A DNA stretch of 64,000 bases from Cyanosarcina radialis HA8281-LM2 (GTDB lineage: Bacteria > Cyanobacteriota > Cyanobacteriia > Cyanobacteriales > CCAP-1448). Of the stretch, positions 8,758-20,028 are shown one piece after another (positions within the stretch are counted from its first letter, which is position 1; each line of letters opens with the position of its first letter). The notes under the pieces were generated by a model. That model saw only the letters and a list, made by a program, of their open reading frames with translations. It did no database searches and was not told where the DNA came from. Location: NCBI GenBank assembly GCA_019359615.1, contig JAHHHA010000029.1, forward strand, positions 1-64,000. The letters are read 5' to 3'. Both the position numbers and the translations under genes were made by a program.

Positions 8758-9819
8758 TTACTTCGATTTGGCTAGCAGATCTTTGAGCGTCGAACCTTTG
8801 GGAGCGCCCTCGTACATAGAACCTGCTTGTCCGCTGTCATAGCGTTTCTGAACGGCGGCACTCAGTTCGTCTGGTAGGGGTACGTAGCCAGCCTCGGTAA
8901 TCAGTTTTTTATTGTTGCTAGCGATCGCAAAGTCTACAAAAGCTTTCACTTCTGGACGTGCGAGATCCTTTTTGCTGGCGTAGACAAAGATCGGTCGAGA
9001 CAGCGGATTGTAAGTTCCAGCTAATACTGTTTCCGCAGACGGAGCAACGCAGCCTTTGCCATTGTCGATTTCTACGGCTTTAAGCTGCTCTTTATTGGCT
9101 TCATAATAAGCGTAGCCAAAGTAGCCCAATCCGCCTCGATCGCCAGCAACTCCTTGAACTAGAGTATTGTCATCTTCGCTACCGGTATAGTCGCTGCGAC
9201 TCTCTTTCGCTTTGCCCACAATTTCTTCTGTGAAGTAATCAAAGGTCCCCGAATCTGTTCCCGGTCCGTACAGGCTCAATTTTAAATCTGGGAAAGCAGG
9301 ATTTATTTGGTTCCAGTTAGTGATTTTCCCCTGGGCGGCTGGTTCCCAAACTTTTTTCAAATCGGCCACCTTCATACACTTAGCTGCTTCATTTTGGGGG
9401 TTGGCGACGACTGTTAAAGCATCGTAAGCAATGGGAATTTCAATGTATTCGACGTTGCCTTTTTTACAGGCTTCAATTTCTTCAGGTTTGATCGGACGAG
9501 AAGCTCCCGTGAGACTGATTTCTCCCGCACAGAACTTTTTAAAGCCACCACCAGTACCAGATTCACCTACTGCTACGTCAACGCCTGAATTAGTCTTTCT
9601 GAATTCTTCGGCCATTATTTCTGAGATCGGAAAGACCGTGCTAGAACCATCAATGGTGACGTTGCCAGATAGACTAGAAGCATTGCCAGTGCCGCCATTA
9701 CTCCCAGTTCCAGCTTGTCCGCCGGGATTAGACGCTTGGTTGCCACCGCAAGAGCTAGTAACCAAGGCAATAGCAACTACAGAAGCTAGATGGATCGGAC
9801 GTAGGTTTTGCAAAATCAT
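8758..9819 (-). CDS. pstS: Phosphate-binding lipoprotein PstS
   Basis: PstS is the periplasmic phosphate receptor of the Pst importer. The 353-residue protein has a lipoprotein signal with a Cys in the lipobox ([10 protein letters not shown]), then a Gly/Ser/Asn-rich linker to about residue 50. The binding domain opens with [12 protein letters not shown] and continues with [17 protein letters not shown] and [12 protein letters not shown], whose Ser/Thr/Asp residues hold phosphate in this family. It is the first gene of the operon and the nearest to the Pho-box at 9880-9919. Confidence 0.96.
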   Translation of the reverse strand: MILQNLRPIHLASVVAIALVTSSCGGNQASNPGGQAGTGSNGGTGNASSLSGNVTIDGSSTVFPISEIMAEEFRKTNSGVDVAVGESGTGGGFKKFCAGEISLTGASRPIKPEEIEACKKGNVEYIEIPIAYDALTVVANPQNEAAKCMKVADLKKVWEPAAQGKITNWNQINPAFPDLKLSLYGPGTDSGTFDYFTEEIVGKAKESRSDYTGSEDDNTLVQGVAGDRGGLGYFGYAYYEANKEQLKAVEIDNGKGCVAPSAETVLAGTYNPLSRPIFVYASKKDLARPEVKAFVDFAIASNNKKLITEAGYVPLPDELSAAVQKRYDSGQAGSMYEGAPKGSTLKDLLAKSK

Positions 9820-9879
9820 GAGATTTTTAGTTTTTCACTTTCAACCGAATCGTAGTTTAACACTTTAGCGTAAAGGATG

Positions 9880-9919
9880 GATTAAGACTATGATTAAGAA
9901 GAGGTTAACAGATGGTTAA
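9880..9919 (-). promoter_or_regulatory. Candidate Pho-box (SphR/PhoB site) upstream of pstS
   Basis: Read on the minus strand, the hexamer TTAAYC occurs four times: TTAACC, TTAACC, TTAATC and TTAATC. The spacings are 11, 11 and 12 bases, about one helical turn. Cyanobacterial SphR and enteric PhoB bind tandem direct repeats of this kind spaced by 11 bp. The block ends about 60 bases before the pstS start, as expected for activation. Confidence 0.75.
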
Positions 9920-10027
9920 TTAAATAATTATTAGCCTTTTTTATACTTCTTTGACTATTAGCAGCAAAAGCAAGTTTCGTCAATAATACGAGGCATTAAT
10001 TTCGCTGATTAACTATAAGCGATCGCC

Positions 10028-10849
10028 ATGGAATTACCCTTAGCACGACAGTATTTCGATCGAGAGATCGATCGACCAGAGGAGCAAATCGATCTAGCCA
10101 GGGCAGCTTTATATATTGCCCAAGAAGAATATCCAGATTTCGATCCAGATGAATACATTAACGCTCTAGATACCATGGCCGGTGAAGTAGAAGAGTTGCT
10201 ACCAGTCGAGCGCTATCCTTTGCGAATAATTCAAAGCATTAATAAATACCTCTATCAAGATTTGGGGTTTACTGGCAATAAAGCCGATTACTACGATCCG
10301 CGCAACAGCTTTTTGAATCAGGTAATCGATCGCCGTACTGGTATCCCTATTACTCTATCTCTAGTTTATTTAGAAATCGCCAAGCGATTGGAGATTCCCA
10401 TGGTGGGGATTAATTTACCTGGTCATTTTCTAATTCGCCCGCAATTTGAAGATGTAGGCTTCTTTATTGATGCTTTTAATGGGGGAGAAATTCTCTTTGA
10501 GGAAGACTGTCAAGAATTATTAATGCGAATTTACCAGCAGCCAATACCAGAGTTACCACCAGAGTTTATCGCTCCCATTGGCAATCGGCGTTTTTTAACC
10601 AGAATGCTGACTAATCTGAAGATGATTTATCTCAAAGATCGCTATTTATCCAAAGCTTTAGCAGCCGTCGAGCGGATTTTACTTTTATTTCCAGGGGCAA
10701 TGACAGAATTGCGCGATCGCGGTTTGCTATATTACCAACTCAATAGGTGGCCAGCAGCATCTCAAGATTTAGAAAGATATCTCACTGAGGTTCCCAATGC
10801 CCCAGATGCCAGCATGATTCGCCAGTTAATTGAGGAAATGAGAAATTAG
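10028..10849 (+). CDS. SirB1 family transglutaminase-like/TPR protein
   Basis: The 273-residue protein belongs to the SirB1 family, which joins a transglutaminase-like fold to C-terminal tetratricopeptide-type helices. The N-terminal half includes YYDPRNSFLNQVIDRRTGIPITLSLVYLEIAKRL and VGINLPGHFLIRP; the usual catalytic Cys is absent, as in most members of this family. The C-terminal half, from about 190, contains helical pairs (KMIYLKDRYLSKALAAVERIL, LYYQLNRWPAASQDLERYL). The molecular role is unknown. It is divergent from pstS, so the Pho-box lies between the two genes; control of this gene by phosphate is possible but unproven. Confidence 0.85.
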   Translation: MELPLARQYFDREIDRPEEQIDLARAALYIAQEEYPDFDPDEYINALDTMAGEVEELLPVERYPLRIIQSINKYLYQDLGFTGNKADYYDPRNSFLNQVIDRRTGIPITLSLVYLEIAKRLEIPMVGINLPGHFLIRPQFEDVGFFIDAFNGGEILFEEDCQELLMRIYQQPIPELPPEFIAPIGNRRFLTRMLTNLKMIYLKDRYLSKALAAVERILLLFPGAMTELRDRGLLYYQLNRWPAASQDLERYLTEVPNAPDASMIRQLIEEMRN

Positions 10850-10865
10850 GAGTTCAGAAGCTTTG

Positions 10866-10928
10866 GAAGTGTTAAGTGTGGAGTGTTGTAGGAAGTGTTA
10901 AGTGTGGAGTGTTGAGTGTTGAGTTAAG
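10866..10928. repeat. GTGTTGA/GTGTGGA heptad tandem
   Basis: Heptads of the form AAGTGTT, AAGTGTG, GAGTGTT follow one another with slight variation. The same heptad family appears at 21055-21090, inside queE at 21321-21391, and inside the transglutaminase-fold gene at 50784-50816. Confidence 0.7.
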
Positions 10929-10953
10929 AAATTCCCCCTTGTCTCCCTTGTCT

Positions 10954-11025
10954 CCCCATCACCCCATCACCCCATCACCCCATCACCCCATCACCCCATC
11001 ACCCCATCACCCCCTCACCCCATCA
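10954..11025. repeat. Octamer tandem CCCCATCA x9, overlapping a gene end
   Basis: Nine octamers run without a break: seven perfect CCCCATCA, one variant CCCCCTCA at 11010-11017, then one more perfect unit. The end of the START-like gene (11015) lies inside the array, and its stop codon TGA is read from the variant unit. Because eight is not a multiple of three, each step of unit loss or gain would shift the frame and alter the C-terminus. Confidence 0.85.
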
Positions 11026-11461
11026 CCCCCTCTGCAACTTTTTTGAGCCGTTGGAGTTGAGCCTGCATATCTTGCTGAGTCAGCTTACTAGCAAATGCGT
11101 TAAATCCCCAGCGTACTAGCGGGTTAGGAATCTGGAATTCAAAGCGGTTGAGCAAGAGCGTACCTTGGGGATGGGGTTGACACTCCCAGCGATCGCGCCC
11201 GTGAAAAAATCCGGTAAACTGCCAAACGACTAGCCCTGGCTGTCTTTCTACCACGACGCTATCGAGCGTTGGCGGCCAGAGGGGAAGTTTAATCAAAAAC
11301 CGACTCTTGCTGCCAATATCTGTACTCCACTCGCCTACAGGCTCGCATAACAGCATTGGGTTCAGCCAGCGGTGCATCAAGATGCGATCGGTGAGGCATT
11401 GCTCGACGATGCTGGCGCTGGCATCGATTTGAATCGATTGTTCAAATTTTTGCAGGGACAT
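11015..11461 (-). CDS. SRPBCC (START/polyketide-cyclase-like) protein
   Basis: The 148-residue protein has the SRPBCC helix-grip fold: an opening beta strand FEQSIQIDASASIVEQCLTD, a small helix, strands RFLIKLPLWPPTLDSVVVERQPG and LVVWQFTGFFHGRDRWECQP, and a long C-terminal helix QQDMQAQLQRLKKVAEG. Such proteins hold hydrophobic ligands in a cavity; the ligand here is unknown. The last residues (GVMG) and the stop codon are encoded by an octamer tandem repeat, so the natural C-terminus has been rewritten by the repeat. Confidence 0.75.
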   Translation of the reverse strand: MSLQKFEQSIQIDASASIVEQCLTDRILMHRWLNPMLLCEPVGEWSTDIGSKSRFLIKLPLWPPTLDSVVVERQPGLVVWQFTGFFHGRDRWECQPHPQGTLLLNRFEFQIPNPLVRWGFNAFASKLTQQDMQAQLQRLKKVAEGVMG

Positions 11462-11755
11462 GGATGAAGCAGTTCAGAAGTTCAGGAGTTCAGAATATCT
11501 CAGAATCTAACGATTTTTTATTTCCTAGTGAGATTAATAAATAATCATTAATCAATTATTTACAAACAAAAAAAACGTCCATTCACCTCTAATATAGTTT
11601 CAGTTTAGAATTTGTCAGAATTTAAGAGTTTGTCAGAGTTAACTAAAGTATCGAGGAGATAAGAACGGCTGTTTCTCAGGGGGCGCGAGTAATTTTTTGG
11701 TAAAAAGCAAATCGCCGTCCCGTTCCTTTTAGAGTCCCAAGAGGATTTGTTAACA

Positions 11756-13474
11756 ATGATTGCACAAAATTTTCCTGAAACCGTGCCGCGATCGCTCGTT
11801 TTGGCACAGACCACCAGTTTGTTTGGGTTTCAGATCGATCTGTCGGTGGCCAATCTGATCTACGCCATTCTGATTTTGCTCGTTGGTTGGATCGTGGCGC
11901 TGATAGCGGCGAACATCACCAGCAGTCTGCTGAAGCGCACTAGGCTGGATAACCAGATCGGCAACTGGATTACAGGTCGCTCTGGTAGTACGGAGTTGCC
12001 ACCCGTAGAGAAATTAGCCTCTGGCTTGGTTTTCTGGGTCGTCATGCTCTTGACCTTGGTGGCAATTTTCGATCTGCTGAAGCTGACGCTGGTTTCTCAA
12101 CCCCTCAATAATTTGCTCACTCAAGTTTTGGGCTTTTTGCCTAAGTTAGCTGGAGCGCTGATTTTGGGAGGAGTAGCTTGGCTAGTAGCTACTGTAGTCA
12201 AGTTGCTAGTAACGCGCGGGTTGCAGACAGTCCGGTTCGACGAGCGTTTGAACCAGCAGGGCGGGGAACCATCAGGTCCGGGCCAGTTGTCTTTGAGCGA
12301 AACCATCGCTAACGCTCTTTACTGGTTCGTCTTTTTGCTGTTTTTGCCTCCGATTCTAGATGCCTTAGAACTCAGGCAAGCCCTCGGTCCGATTAACAAT
12401 CTGGTCGGTCAAATTCTGGGTGCGCTGCCCAATATTTTGAATGCCGTTTTAATTGGCGTAGTTGGTTGGTTTGTGGCTCAGGTGGTACGGCGGGTAGTCA
12501 CCAACTTGTTAGCAGCAGTCGGTGTCGATCGCGCGGGCACAAGGTTAGGCATCTCTCAAGAAACTGGAGGGCAAAATCTGTCTGCGTTGTTGGGCACTAT
12601 TGTCTATGCGTCGATCCTAATTCCGACCGCGATTGCTGCCCTAGATGCTTTGAGAATCGAGACGATCTCGGCTCCTGCTCGATCGATGCTAGCTCGAATT
12701 CTCGAAACCATTCCCTTAGTTTTGACAGCGGCTTTGATTTTAGCGATCGCTTTCTTTGTCGGGCGATTTGTCTCGAATTTGCTGACCGAGATCCTGACGG
12801 GGTTGGGCTTCAACAACATCTTATCTTGGTTGGGCTTGCCCACCCCCAGACGGGCGGCGACACCTCCGGCGGGACGACCCGTACCACCACCTCCACCCCC
12901 CAGGCCCAGAACGGCCCCCGAACCTTCGCCTTGGGAAGAGCCAACTGTCATTCAAACGCCCGAAACATCTACGGTTTTACAGACATCGCCAGTTACTACT
13001 CGCACCCCTTCAGAAATTGCTGGGATAGTGGTGCTAGTGGCGATTATGCTGTTTGCCACGGTAGCAGCTACCAATGTTTTACAAATTCCGGCTCTCACCA
13101 ATCTAATTACCGGGATTGTGGTAGTTTTAGGTCGCGTCCTCGGTGGGTTAGTGGTATTTGCGATCGGGCTATATCTAGCTAATCTAGCTTTCAGTCTGAT
13201 CGTCAGTTCTGGCACTCGTCAATCGCGCATTCTGGCTCAAACTGCCCGGATTGCGATTATTGCTTTTGTCTTAGCGATGGCCCTGCAACAGATGGGCATT
13301 GCCAGCAACATCGTCAACCTAGCTTTTGGCTTGCTGTTGGGTTCGATCGCCGTGGCTATAGCCCTGGCCTTTGGATTGGGTAGCCGCGATATTGCTGCCG
13401 AACAACTACGAGAATGGCTGGCATCGTTCAAAGACAACACTCCACCTAGCGGTCAAATTCCCAGAGAAAAATAA
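11756..13474 (+). CDS. Mechanosensitive-channel-like multi-TM protein with conserved TM-helix repeats
   Basis: I chose the ATG at 11756 over a TTG nine bases upstream; GAGG lies 11 bases before the ATG. The 572-residue protein is highly hydrophobic and contains repeats of the conserved TM-helix module seen in mechanosensitive-channel relatives: LIYAILILLVGWIVALIAANI near 25-45, LPKLAGALILGGVAWLVATVVK, LPNILNAVLIGVVGWFVAQVVRR and LVLTAALILAIAFFVGRFV. A Pro-rich cytoplasmic linker (about 365-400) precedes the last helices, which end in a glycine-rich pore-like helix, IVNLAFGLLLGSIAVAIALAFGLGSRD. The MscS beta domain is absent, so ion conduction is inferred only. It probably acts in the plasma membrane. 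Confidence 0.8.
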   Translation: MIAQNFPETVPRSLVLAQTTSLFGFQIDLSVANLIYAILILLVGWIVALIAANITSSLLKRTRLDNQIGNWITGRSGSTELPPVEKLASGLVFWVVMLLTLVAIFDLLKLTLVSQPLNNLLTQVLGFLPKLAGALILGGVAWLVATVVKLLVTRGLQTVRFDERLNQQGGEPSGPGQLSLSETIANALYWFVFLLFLPPILDALELRQALGPINNLVGQILGALPNILNAVLIGVVGWFVAQVVRRVVTNLLAAVGVDRAGTRLGISQETGGQNLSALLGTIVYASILIPTAIAALDALRIETISAPARSMLARILETIPLVLTAALILAIAFFVGRFVSNLLTEILTGLGFNNILSWLGLPTPRRAATPPAGRPVPPPPPPRPRTAPEPSPWEEPTVIQTPETSTVLQTSPVTTRTPSEIAGIVVLVAIMLFATVAATNVLQIPALTNLITGIVVVLGRVLGGLVVFAIGLYLANLAFSLIVSSGTRQSRILAQTARIAIIAFVLAMALQQMGIASNIVNLAFGLLLGSIAVAIALAFGLGSRDIAAEQLREWLASFKDNTPPSGQIPREK

Positions 13475-13718
13475 ACCTAGCTGCTGGCAATCGATTTTGA
13501 AGTAATCCCAAATCCGCTTAGCAAAAGTTGTTTGCCCTCACCCCGCCTGCGGGGTGAGGGCAGCAATGGGTGGAATGAGAATCGGAGATATCTAATATAG
13601 TTGGAAAAGTCGATCGGTTAACATTTATTTACATAATTCATCGCTTTTTATCCAACTATTTGACAAATTTTTTGCCCAGCAAGTTGTATCATCAAAAGAT
13701 GAAGTTTTCATGCGTTCG

Positions 13719-13752
13719 AGAACCGGCAAGGTGTCGGTTCTTTCTATTTTTT
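13719..13752 (+). terminator. Hairpin with T-rich tail
   Basis: AGAACCG pairs with CGGTTCT around a nine-base loop and is followed by TTCTATTTTTT. This has the form of an intrinsic terminator on the plus strand. It lies about 245 bases past the mechanosensitive-like gene, so it could end that transcript or a short independent RNA. Confidence 0.5.
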
Positions 13753-14062
13753 AGCTTGCGAGCGAAAGCCCCACGCTCTAACGGTACTCTTACGTCGTTC
13801 GCAACGTCTATAACGTTTACCAGATAGGATTTTCGCGTTATATAGCTTTTCTAGAGCGTCGCTAAGGGATACTGACTTAGCATCACTTGCCAATTGGCAC
13901 AGCCATTGAACAAGTTAAAATCCGAATTGAAAACTTTTTTGAAACGCAGCAATTGCAGACTCCAATTCAAATTGAGAACACAATTCAACATATCTACAAT
14001 CTAGTTCCATAGTCTTCTGGCGGGAAGGGAGTAGTAGCCAAAAACTAAAGACAGAAGATTCT

Positions 14063-14092
14063 TGTAGAGACGCGAGATCTCGCATCTCTACC
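14063..14092. repeat. Second copy of the cimA-type palindrome
   Basis: The sequence begins TGTAGAGACGCGAGA and is nearly its own reverse complement, with two mismatched pairs. The outer arms TGTAGAGACG match the palindrome at 1315-1344, while the centre differs. Here it is non-coding, between two genes. Confidence 0.7.
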
Positions 14093-14117
14093 ACTTCACA
14101 CTCAACACTTCACACTT

Positions 14118-14669
14118 TTAGTTGCGCCACTTGACGGTACACCCGATCGCTGGGGCTGAGGTGGTGGCAACTGTTTCCTGTTGGAGAACAGCAGCGATCG
14201 CATCCCGCAAATAATTGACTTTCACCGCTTCTGGTTGTTGAGTGTTGTCATCGATCGCGCCGCAATAATGGACAATGCCACTCGAATCTAACAGAAAGAC
14301 TTCTGGAGTTTTCTGCGCCTCGAAAGCACGAGCGACATCTTGGTTGCTATCCCATAAGTAGGGAAAATTCAGTCCCATCTCAGCGGTAAAAGCTTTCATG
14401 TTCTCAAAACTGTCTTCAGGAAACTTATTGGGATCGTTAGAATTGATTCCGATTAGCGTAAATCCTCGATCGGCAAAATCGGTTTGGATCTGTTTGAGTC
14501 GCTCTAAATAAGCTCGCACGTAAGGACAGTGATTGCACATGAATAGGACCCCAACTGCCTGATACTGTTCTAAGTAACGGGCGAGGTGATGTACTTGACC
14601 GTCTACTCCTGGTAATTCAAAATCTGGAGCGTAATTACCTAAAAGACTATCAGCTTTGTTAGCGACCAT
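14118..14669 (-). CDS. Thioredoxin-fold (AhpC/TSA-like) protein
   Basis: I prefer the ATG at 14669 (MVANKADSLLGN) over a TTG 24 bases upstream, since the conserved fold begins there. The 183-residue protein has a peroxiredoxin-like thioredoxin fold: GNYAPDFELPGVDGQVHHL, then VGVLFMCNHCPYVRAYLERL with a CxxC pair at 45 and 48, IGINSNDPNKFPEDSFENM and KTPEVFLLDSSGIVHYCGAIDD. CNHCPY is the signature of a widespread thioredoxin family of unknown partner. A redox or thiol-disulfide role in the cytoplasm is inferred; there is no signal peptide. Confidence 0.85.
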   Translation of the reverse strand: MVANKADSLLGNYAPDFELPGVDGQVHHLARYLEQYQAVGVLFMCNHCPYVRAYLERLKQIQTDFADRGFTLIGINSNDPNKFPEDSFENMKAFTAEMGLNFPYLWDSNQDVARAFEAQKTPEVFLLDSSGIVHYCGAIDDNTQQPEAVKVNYLRDAIAAVLQQETVATTSAPAIGCTVKWRN

Positions 14670-14898
14670 AGTGTTGTTTGAATAAGGGAACAAAAATAAT
14701 GGCGATCGAAGGTTAGTTTAGCTGAGATGAAATCCTTGTGGGGAAAGCTGGAGTAAATCTATCTCTCGAAGCTATTTTATCTAAAAATACGCTAAAAAGG
14801 AAGTTTTAGTCATGCTAACAGAACTTACGCAAACTCTCTATTGGTGTAGCTGCGTAAGTTTAGAATAAAATTGAGACTAGTTAACCAAGCTAAGTTCT

Positions 14899-15462
14899 AT
14901 GGTTCAGTTAAGCGATCGATCGTTAACTCTAAAGGAATTCTTACAATTACCAGAAACTCAGCCTGCTAGTGAATATATTGACGGTCAAATTATCCAAAAG
15001 CCCATGCCTCAAGGGGAACACAGCACTATACAGCGCGACTTGACTCAAGGAATTGACGGTACTTTAAAACCTCTAAAAATTGCTCGTGCTTTTCCAGAAT
15101 TGCGCTGTAATTTTGGCGGGCGTTCTATAGTTCCAGATATTAGCGTATTCAAGTCCGAGCGAATTCCTCGCCAAGAGAACGGCCGGATTGCTAATGTCTT
15201 CAATCTTTATCCCGATTGGGTAATTGAAATTTTATCCCCCGACCAAAGCCAAACTAAGGTCACGCGCAACATTTTACACTGCCTGAAACACGGCACAGAA
15301 ATGGGCTGGTCGATCGATCCTGAAGAATCCGGTGTATTTGTCTATCGTCCGAATAGCACCCCAGATTTTTTTGACGAACCGCAGTTGGTTTTGCCAGTAC
15401 CAAACTTTGCGATCGCTGTAGAACTAACCGTAGAGCAACTATTTGGGTGGTTGATGGATTAA
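14899..15462 (+). CDS. Uma2 family (DUF820) putative endonuclease
   Basis: The 187-residue protein matches the Uma2/DUF820 family, which has many copies in cyanobacterial genomes and a PD-(D/E)XK nuclease fold. The N-terminal motif SEYIDGQIIQKPMPQGEHSTIQ, the core strand SIVPDISVFK and DWVIEILSPDQSQTKVTRNILHCLKHGTEMGWSIDP carry the acidic and Gln/Lys residues of the nuclease core, although the exact Lys after EIL..S is a Gln-rich segment here. The C-terminus FAIAVELTVEQLFGWL is typical. The biological role of the family is unsettled. The gene stands alone. Confidence 0.88.
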   Translation: MVQLSDRSLTLKEFLQLPETQPASEYIDGQIIQKPMPQGEHSTIQRDLTQGIDGTLKPLKIARAFPELRCNFGGRSIVPDISVFKSERIPRQENGRIANVFNLYPDWVIEILSPDQSQTKVTRNILHCLKHGTEMGWSIDPEESGVFVYRPNSTPDFFDEPQLVLPVPNFAIAVELTVEQLFGWLMD

Positions 15463-15517
15463 TTCAACCTCTGCTAAATGTTGGGGTGGTTATGGCTGAA
15501 TTAAGTTTCTTTCGGAC

Positions 15518-17716
<2,199 letters not shown>

Positions 17717-17758
17717 CTAAATTATAAATTAGAAACTATATAGCTAGTTTTTTGCTCT

Positions 17759-17809
17759 CATGCCCTATGCCCTATGCCCCATGCCCCATGCCCCATGCCC
17801 TATGCCCTT
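17759..17809. repeat. TGCCCYA heptad tandem overlapping the fdhF-like stop
   Basis: Six to seven heptads TGCCCTA or TGCCCCA run up to 17809. On the minus strand the last coding bases of the molybdoenzyme gene (AGG GCA TAG) are part of the array, so the stop codon is supplied by the repeat. Confidence 0.75.
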
Positions 17810-20028
17810 TCCAAGCGAACTGTAGCATTGTAATCGGGAATGCCAGCAATGGGCGATCGCCTATTCTTATCTAACAACACGTTGCCTTCGGGCCAGTGGA
17901 TTTGCAAATTTCCTGGCTTGACGGGTGCGGTGTAGATCCGTCCTCGATATTCGCCGAATTCATTTTTCAACACCACTAATTCTCCTGCTGTTAACCCCAA
18001 ATTTTCGGCATCGACAGCACTAATGAAAATCGCCTCTCGTTCTGCCCCTGTAATTGCGTCGGTTTTCTCCTGCACCATGCTGTTAAATTGTTTGCCGCGT
18101 CGGGTTGTCAGGTAAAAAGTTCCCACTGGCAACTCTCTTTGAGGTAAAGATACCACTGAGAAACTTGCCTTTCCATCTGGGGTAGGAAAGTTCCAATCCT
18201 GACACAAATGCGCTCCCCCGTATTGGATCTGATCCCCAGCTTGGTGAAAATATTGGATGCCATCGTAAAAAGGAACGACTTTGGCAATCTCTTCCCGGAT
18301 CGCTGACGTACCGTCAAAATCTAGAGACGTGCCAGATTGGGGTCCGACAACGCGCCTCGCCAGTTCCATCATCACCTCCCATTCCGGCCGGGCCTCGCCA
18401 ATTCGTCGCCCAGGAACTTCAGGACTGAAAATGATTCGGCGTTCGGTGCTGGTAGAAGTAACTCCGCCAGGAATTTCGTAGCGCGTAGTGGTGGGTAGAA
18501 TGACAACCGTATCGGCTGGATCTAGCAACATCTGGCTAGAAAGCACGATATCCATGTGGACTCGCAAAGGTACTCGCTGCAAAGCTGCTTCCACATATTC
18601 GGGATCGGGCAAGACTTCTAAGAAATTGCCGCCGATCGAAAATAGCACGTCCAACTCTCTTTTATGGGCGGCATCGATCGCTTCAGTAGCCGTCATACCC
18701 TTAGCAGTCGGGACATCAAAACCCCAAATCTCGCTGAGATGGGCCGCATTTTCGGAGGTAACGGGTTTACCGCCGGGAAAAGCGGTGGCATATGCCCCCA
18801 TTTCCGCCCCTCCCTGAACGCCAGAATGACCGCGAATCGGCATTAAACCGCAACCTTCTCGACCGATAAATCCCTTAGTTAAAGCCAAGTTAACGATCGC
18901 TCTGACGTTATCTTCGCCGCATTCGTGCTGGGTAATCCCCATACTCCAAACGAAGACAGCAGTTTTAGCTTTGCCTACCATGCGGGCAAAGTCGTACATT
19001 TCTTGGCGAGAAGTTCCAGAGAGCCGTTCTAATTCCTTCCAAGATTGAGCCGCTATGGAGGTTTTTAATTCTTCCCAGCCAGCAGTGTAATTGGCGATGA
19101 AGTCTCGATCGAGCCAATCGTTCTCTATCATGTGTTTGAGAGTACCGTTGATAAAAGCGATATCTCCGCCGACGTTGACGAGGAAAAAGCGATCGCTAAA
19201 TTTCGTGCCAAATAGGGCGCTTTCGGGAATTAAAGGTACCCAGTAACGCTCCATCCCCGGTTCGCGGTAGCTGTTAATTACTACTATCTTGGTGTCGGCT
19301 TTTTTGGTGTAGTAAAGGTACTTAACGGTAACGGGTTGATTGTTAGCGACGTTGGAACCGATAAAAATTACTAAATCGCTACCGATCCAATCTTTGTAAG
19401 AACAGGTAGTAGCCGCCACCCCTAAAGTCTCTTTCAAAGCCGTCGTACTGGGCGAGTGACAGATCCTGGCTGCATTATCGATCGAATTAGTCCCCATCGC
19501 CCTAACGGCCTTTTGAGTGGCGTAGTAAGTTTCGTTAGGTATCCCTCTGCTGGTAAGGTAAAAACTGAGTCGGTCTGGAGTAGATTGGCGAATGCGATCG
19601 CTGATTAATCCCATCGCTTCATCCCAACTCACTCGGCTAAACCCGACTTCGCCCCGTCGTCGCACCATTGGGTAGGGAATGCGCCCTAAATCTCGTAATT
19701 CCCCGCTAGTTTTTCCTTGTAACTGGGAGAGATCTACTAAGATTTTCGAGTCGAATGCTGGCATGGTATTGAGGCGCAACAGCCGCATTCTGACGTTGCA
19801 CAGGTGGACTCCTGGTAGCGTCCAATCTTGCATCCCGCTAGTGCCCAAGGAGCAACCATCGCAGACTCCTTGGTTGAGGATGCGCCAAGCATATGGTAAT
19901 TCGTCTAAGTTTTCCCAGAAGGCTCGCCAGCCTTCATAGTAGTTGTTCGGGTGTTGTTCCCCAATGCCAAAGGGTTTCCAACTAGCCCAAAGTGCGGGGT
20001 CCCATCCCTTTTTTGGTGGCTTTAACAT
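17800..20028 (-). CDS. FdhF/YdeP-type molybdopterin oxidoreductase
   Basis: The 742-residue protein is a molybdopterin-dependent oxidoreductase alpha subunit of the FdhF/YdeP branch. Near residue 55 it has CDGCSLGT and HLCNVR, which replace the Fe4S4-binding Cys cluster of classical formate dehydrogenases. The bis-MGD domains follow: GSDLVIFIGSNVANNQPVTVKYL, ARMVGKAKTAVFVWSMGITQHECGEDNVRAIVNLAL, GREGCGLMPIRGHSGVQG and the C-terminal QFNSMVQEKTDAITGAEREAIFIS. The substrate is unknown; formate dehydrogenase activity should not be assumed. It would require molybdate, whose uptake genes are at 41.4-44.5 kb. It stands alone and its stop codon lies in a heptad repeat. Confidence 0.88.
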   Translation of the reverse strand: MLKPPKKGWDPALWASWKPFGIGEQHPNNYYEGWRAFWENLDELPYAWRILNQGVCDGCSLGTSGMQDWTLPGVHLCNVRMRLLRLNTMPAFDSKILVDLSQLQGKTSGELRDLGRIPYPMVRRRGEVGFSRVSWDEAMGLISDRIRQSTPDRLSFYLTSRGIPNETYYATQKAVRAMGTNSIDNAARICHSPSTTALKETLGVAATTCSYKDWIGSDLVIFIGSNVANNQPVTVKYLYYTKKADTKIVVINSYREPGMERYWVPLIPESALFGTKFSDRFFLVNVGGDIAFINGTLKHMIENDWLDRDFIANYTAGWEELKTSIAAQSWKELERLSGTSRQEMYDFARMVGKAKTAVFVWSMGITQHECGEDNVRAIVNLALTKGFIGREGCGLMPIRGHSGVQGGAEMGAYATAFPGGKPVTSENAAHLSEIWGFDVPTAKGMTATEAIDAAHKRELDVLFSIGGNFLEVLPDPEYVEAALQRVPLRVHMDIVLSSQMLLDPADTVVILPTTTRYEIPGGVTSTSTERRIIFSPEVPGRRIGEARPEWEVMMELARRVVGPQSGTSLDFDGTSAIREEIAKVVPFYDGIQYFHQAGDQIQYGGAHLCQDWNFPTPDGKASFSVVSLPQRELPVGTFYLTTRRGKQFNSMVQEKTDAITGAEREAIFISAVDAENLGLTAGELVVLKNEFGEYRGRIYTAPVKPGNLQIHWPEGNVLLDKNRRSPIAGIPDYNATVRLERA

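Larger units (their letters stand above)
13475..14117. other. Repeat-bearing intergenic region
   Basis: Bases 13508-13590 are a short version of the element A repeat (CCCAAATCCGCTTAGCAAAA ... GAATGAGAATCGG) with a CTCACCCCGC/GCGGGGTGAG hairpin. Bases 13719-13752 are a terminator-like hairpin, listed separately. Bases 13887-14012 contain a 41-codon open frame starting TTG with protein-like composition (AIEQVKIRIENFFETQQLQT) and no recognisable start region; it may be a gene relic. Bases 14063-14092 are the second copy of the palindrome found in cimA. Confidence 0.55.

Noticed and set aside
10954-11025. Possible CRISPR array because of regular spacing
   Set aside because: Units are eight bases with no spacers. 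The same is true of the heptad tandems. These are short tandem repeats.
12466-13182. A long second frame over the mechanosensitive-like gene
   Set aside because: It is a Cys/Arg/Ser-rich frameshift of the real gene, which has obvious transmembrane helices in its own frame.
13887-14012. 41-codon plus-strand frame
   Set aside because: The composition looks protein-like but there is no start region, no ribosome site and no recognised family. I list it only as a possible relic.
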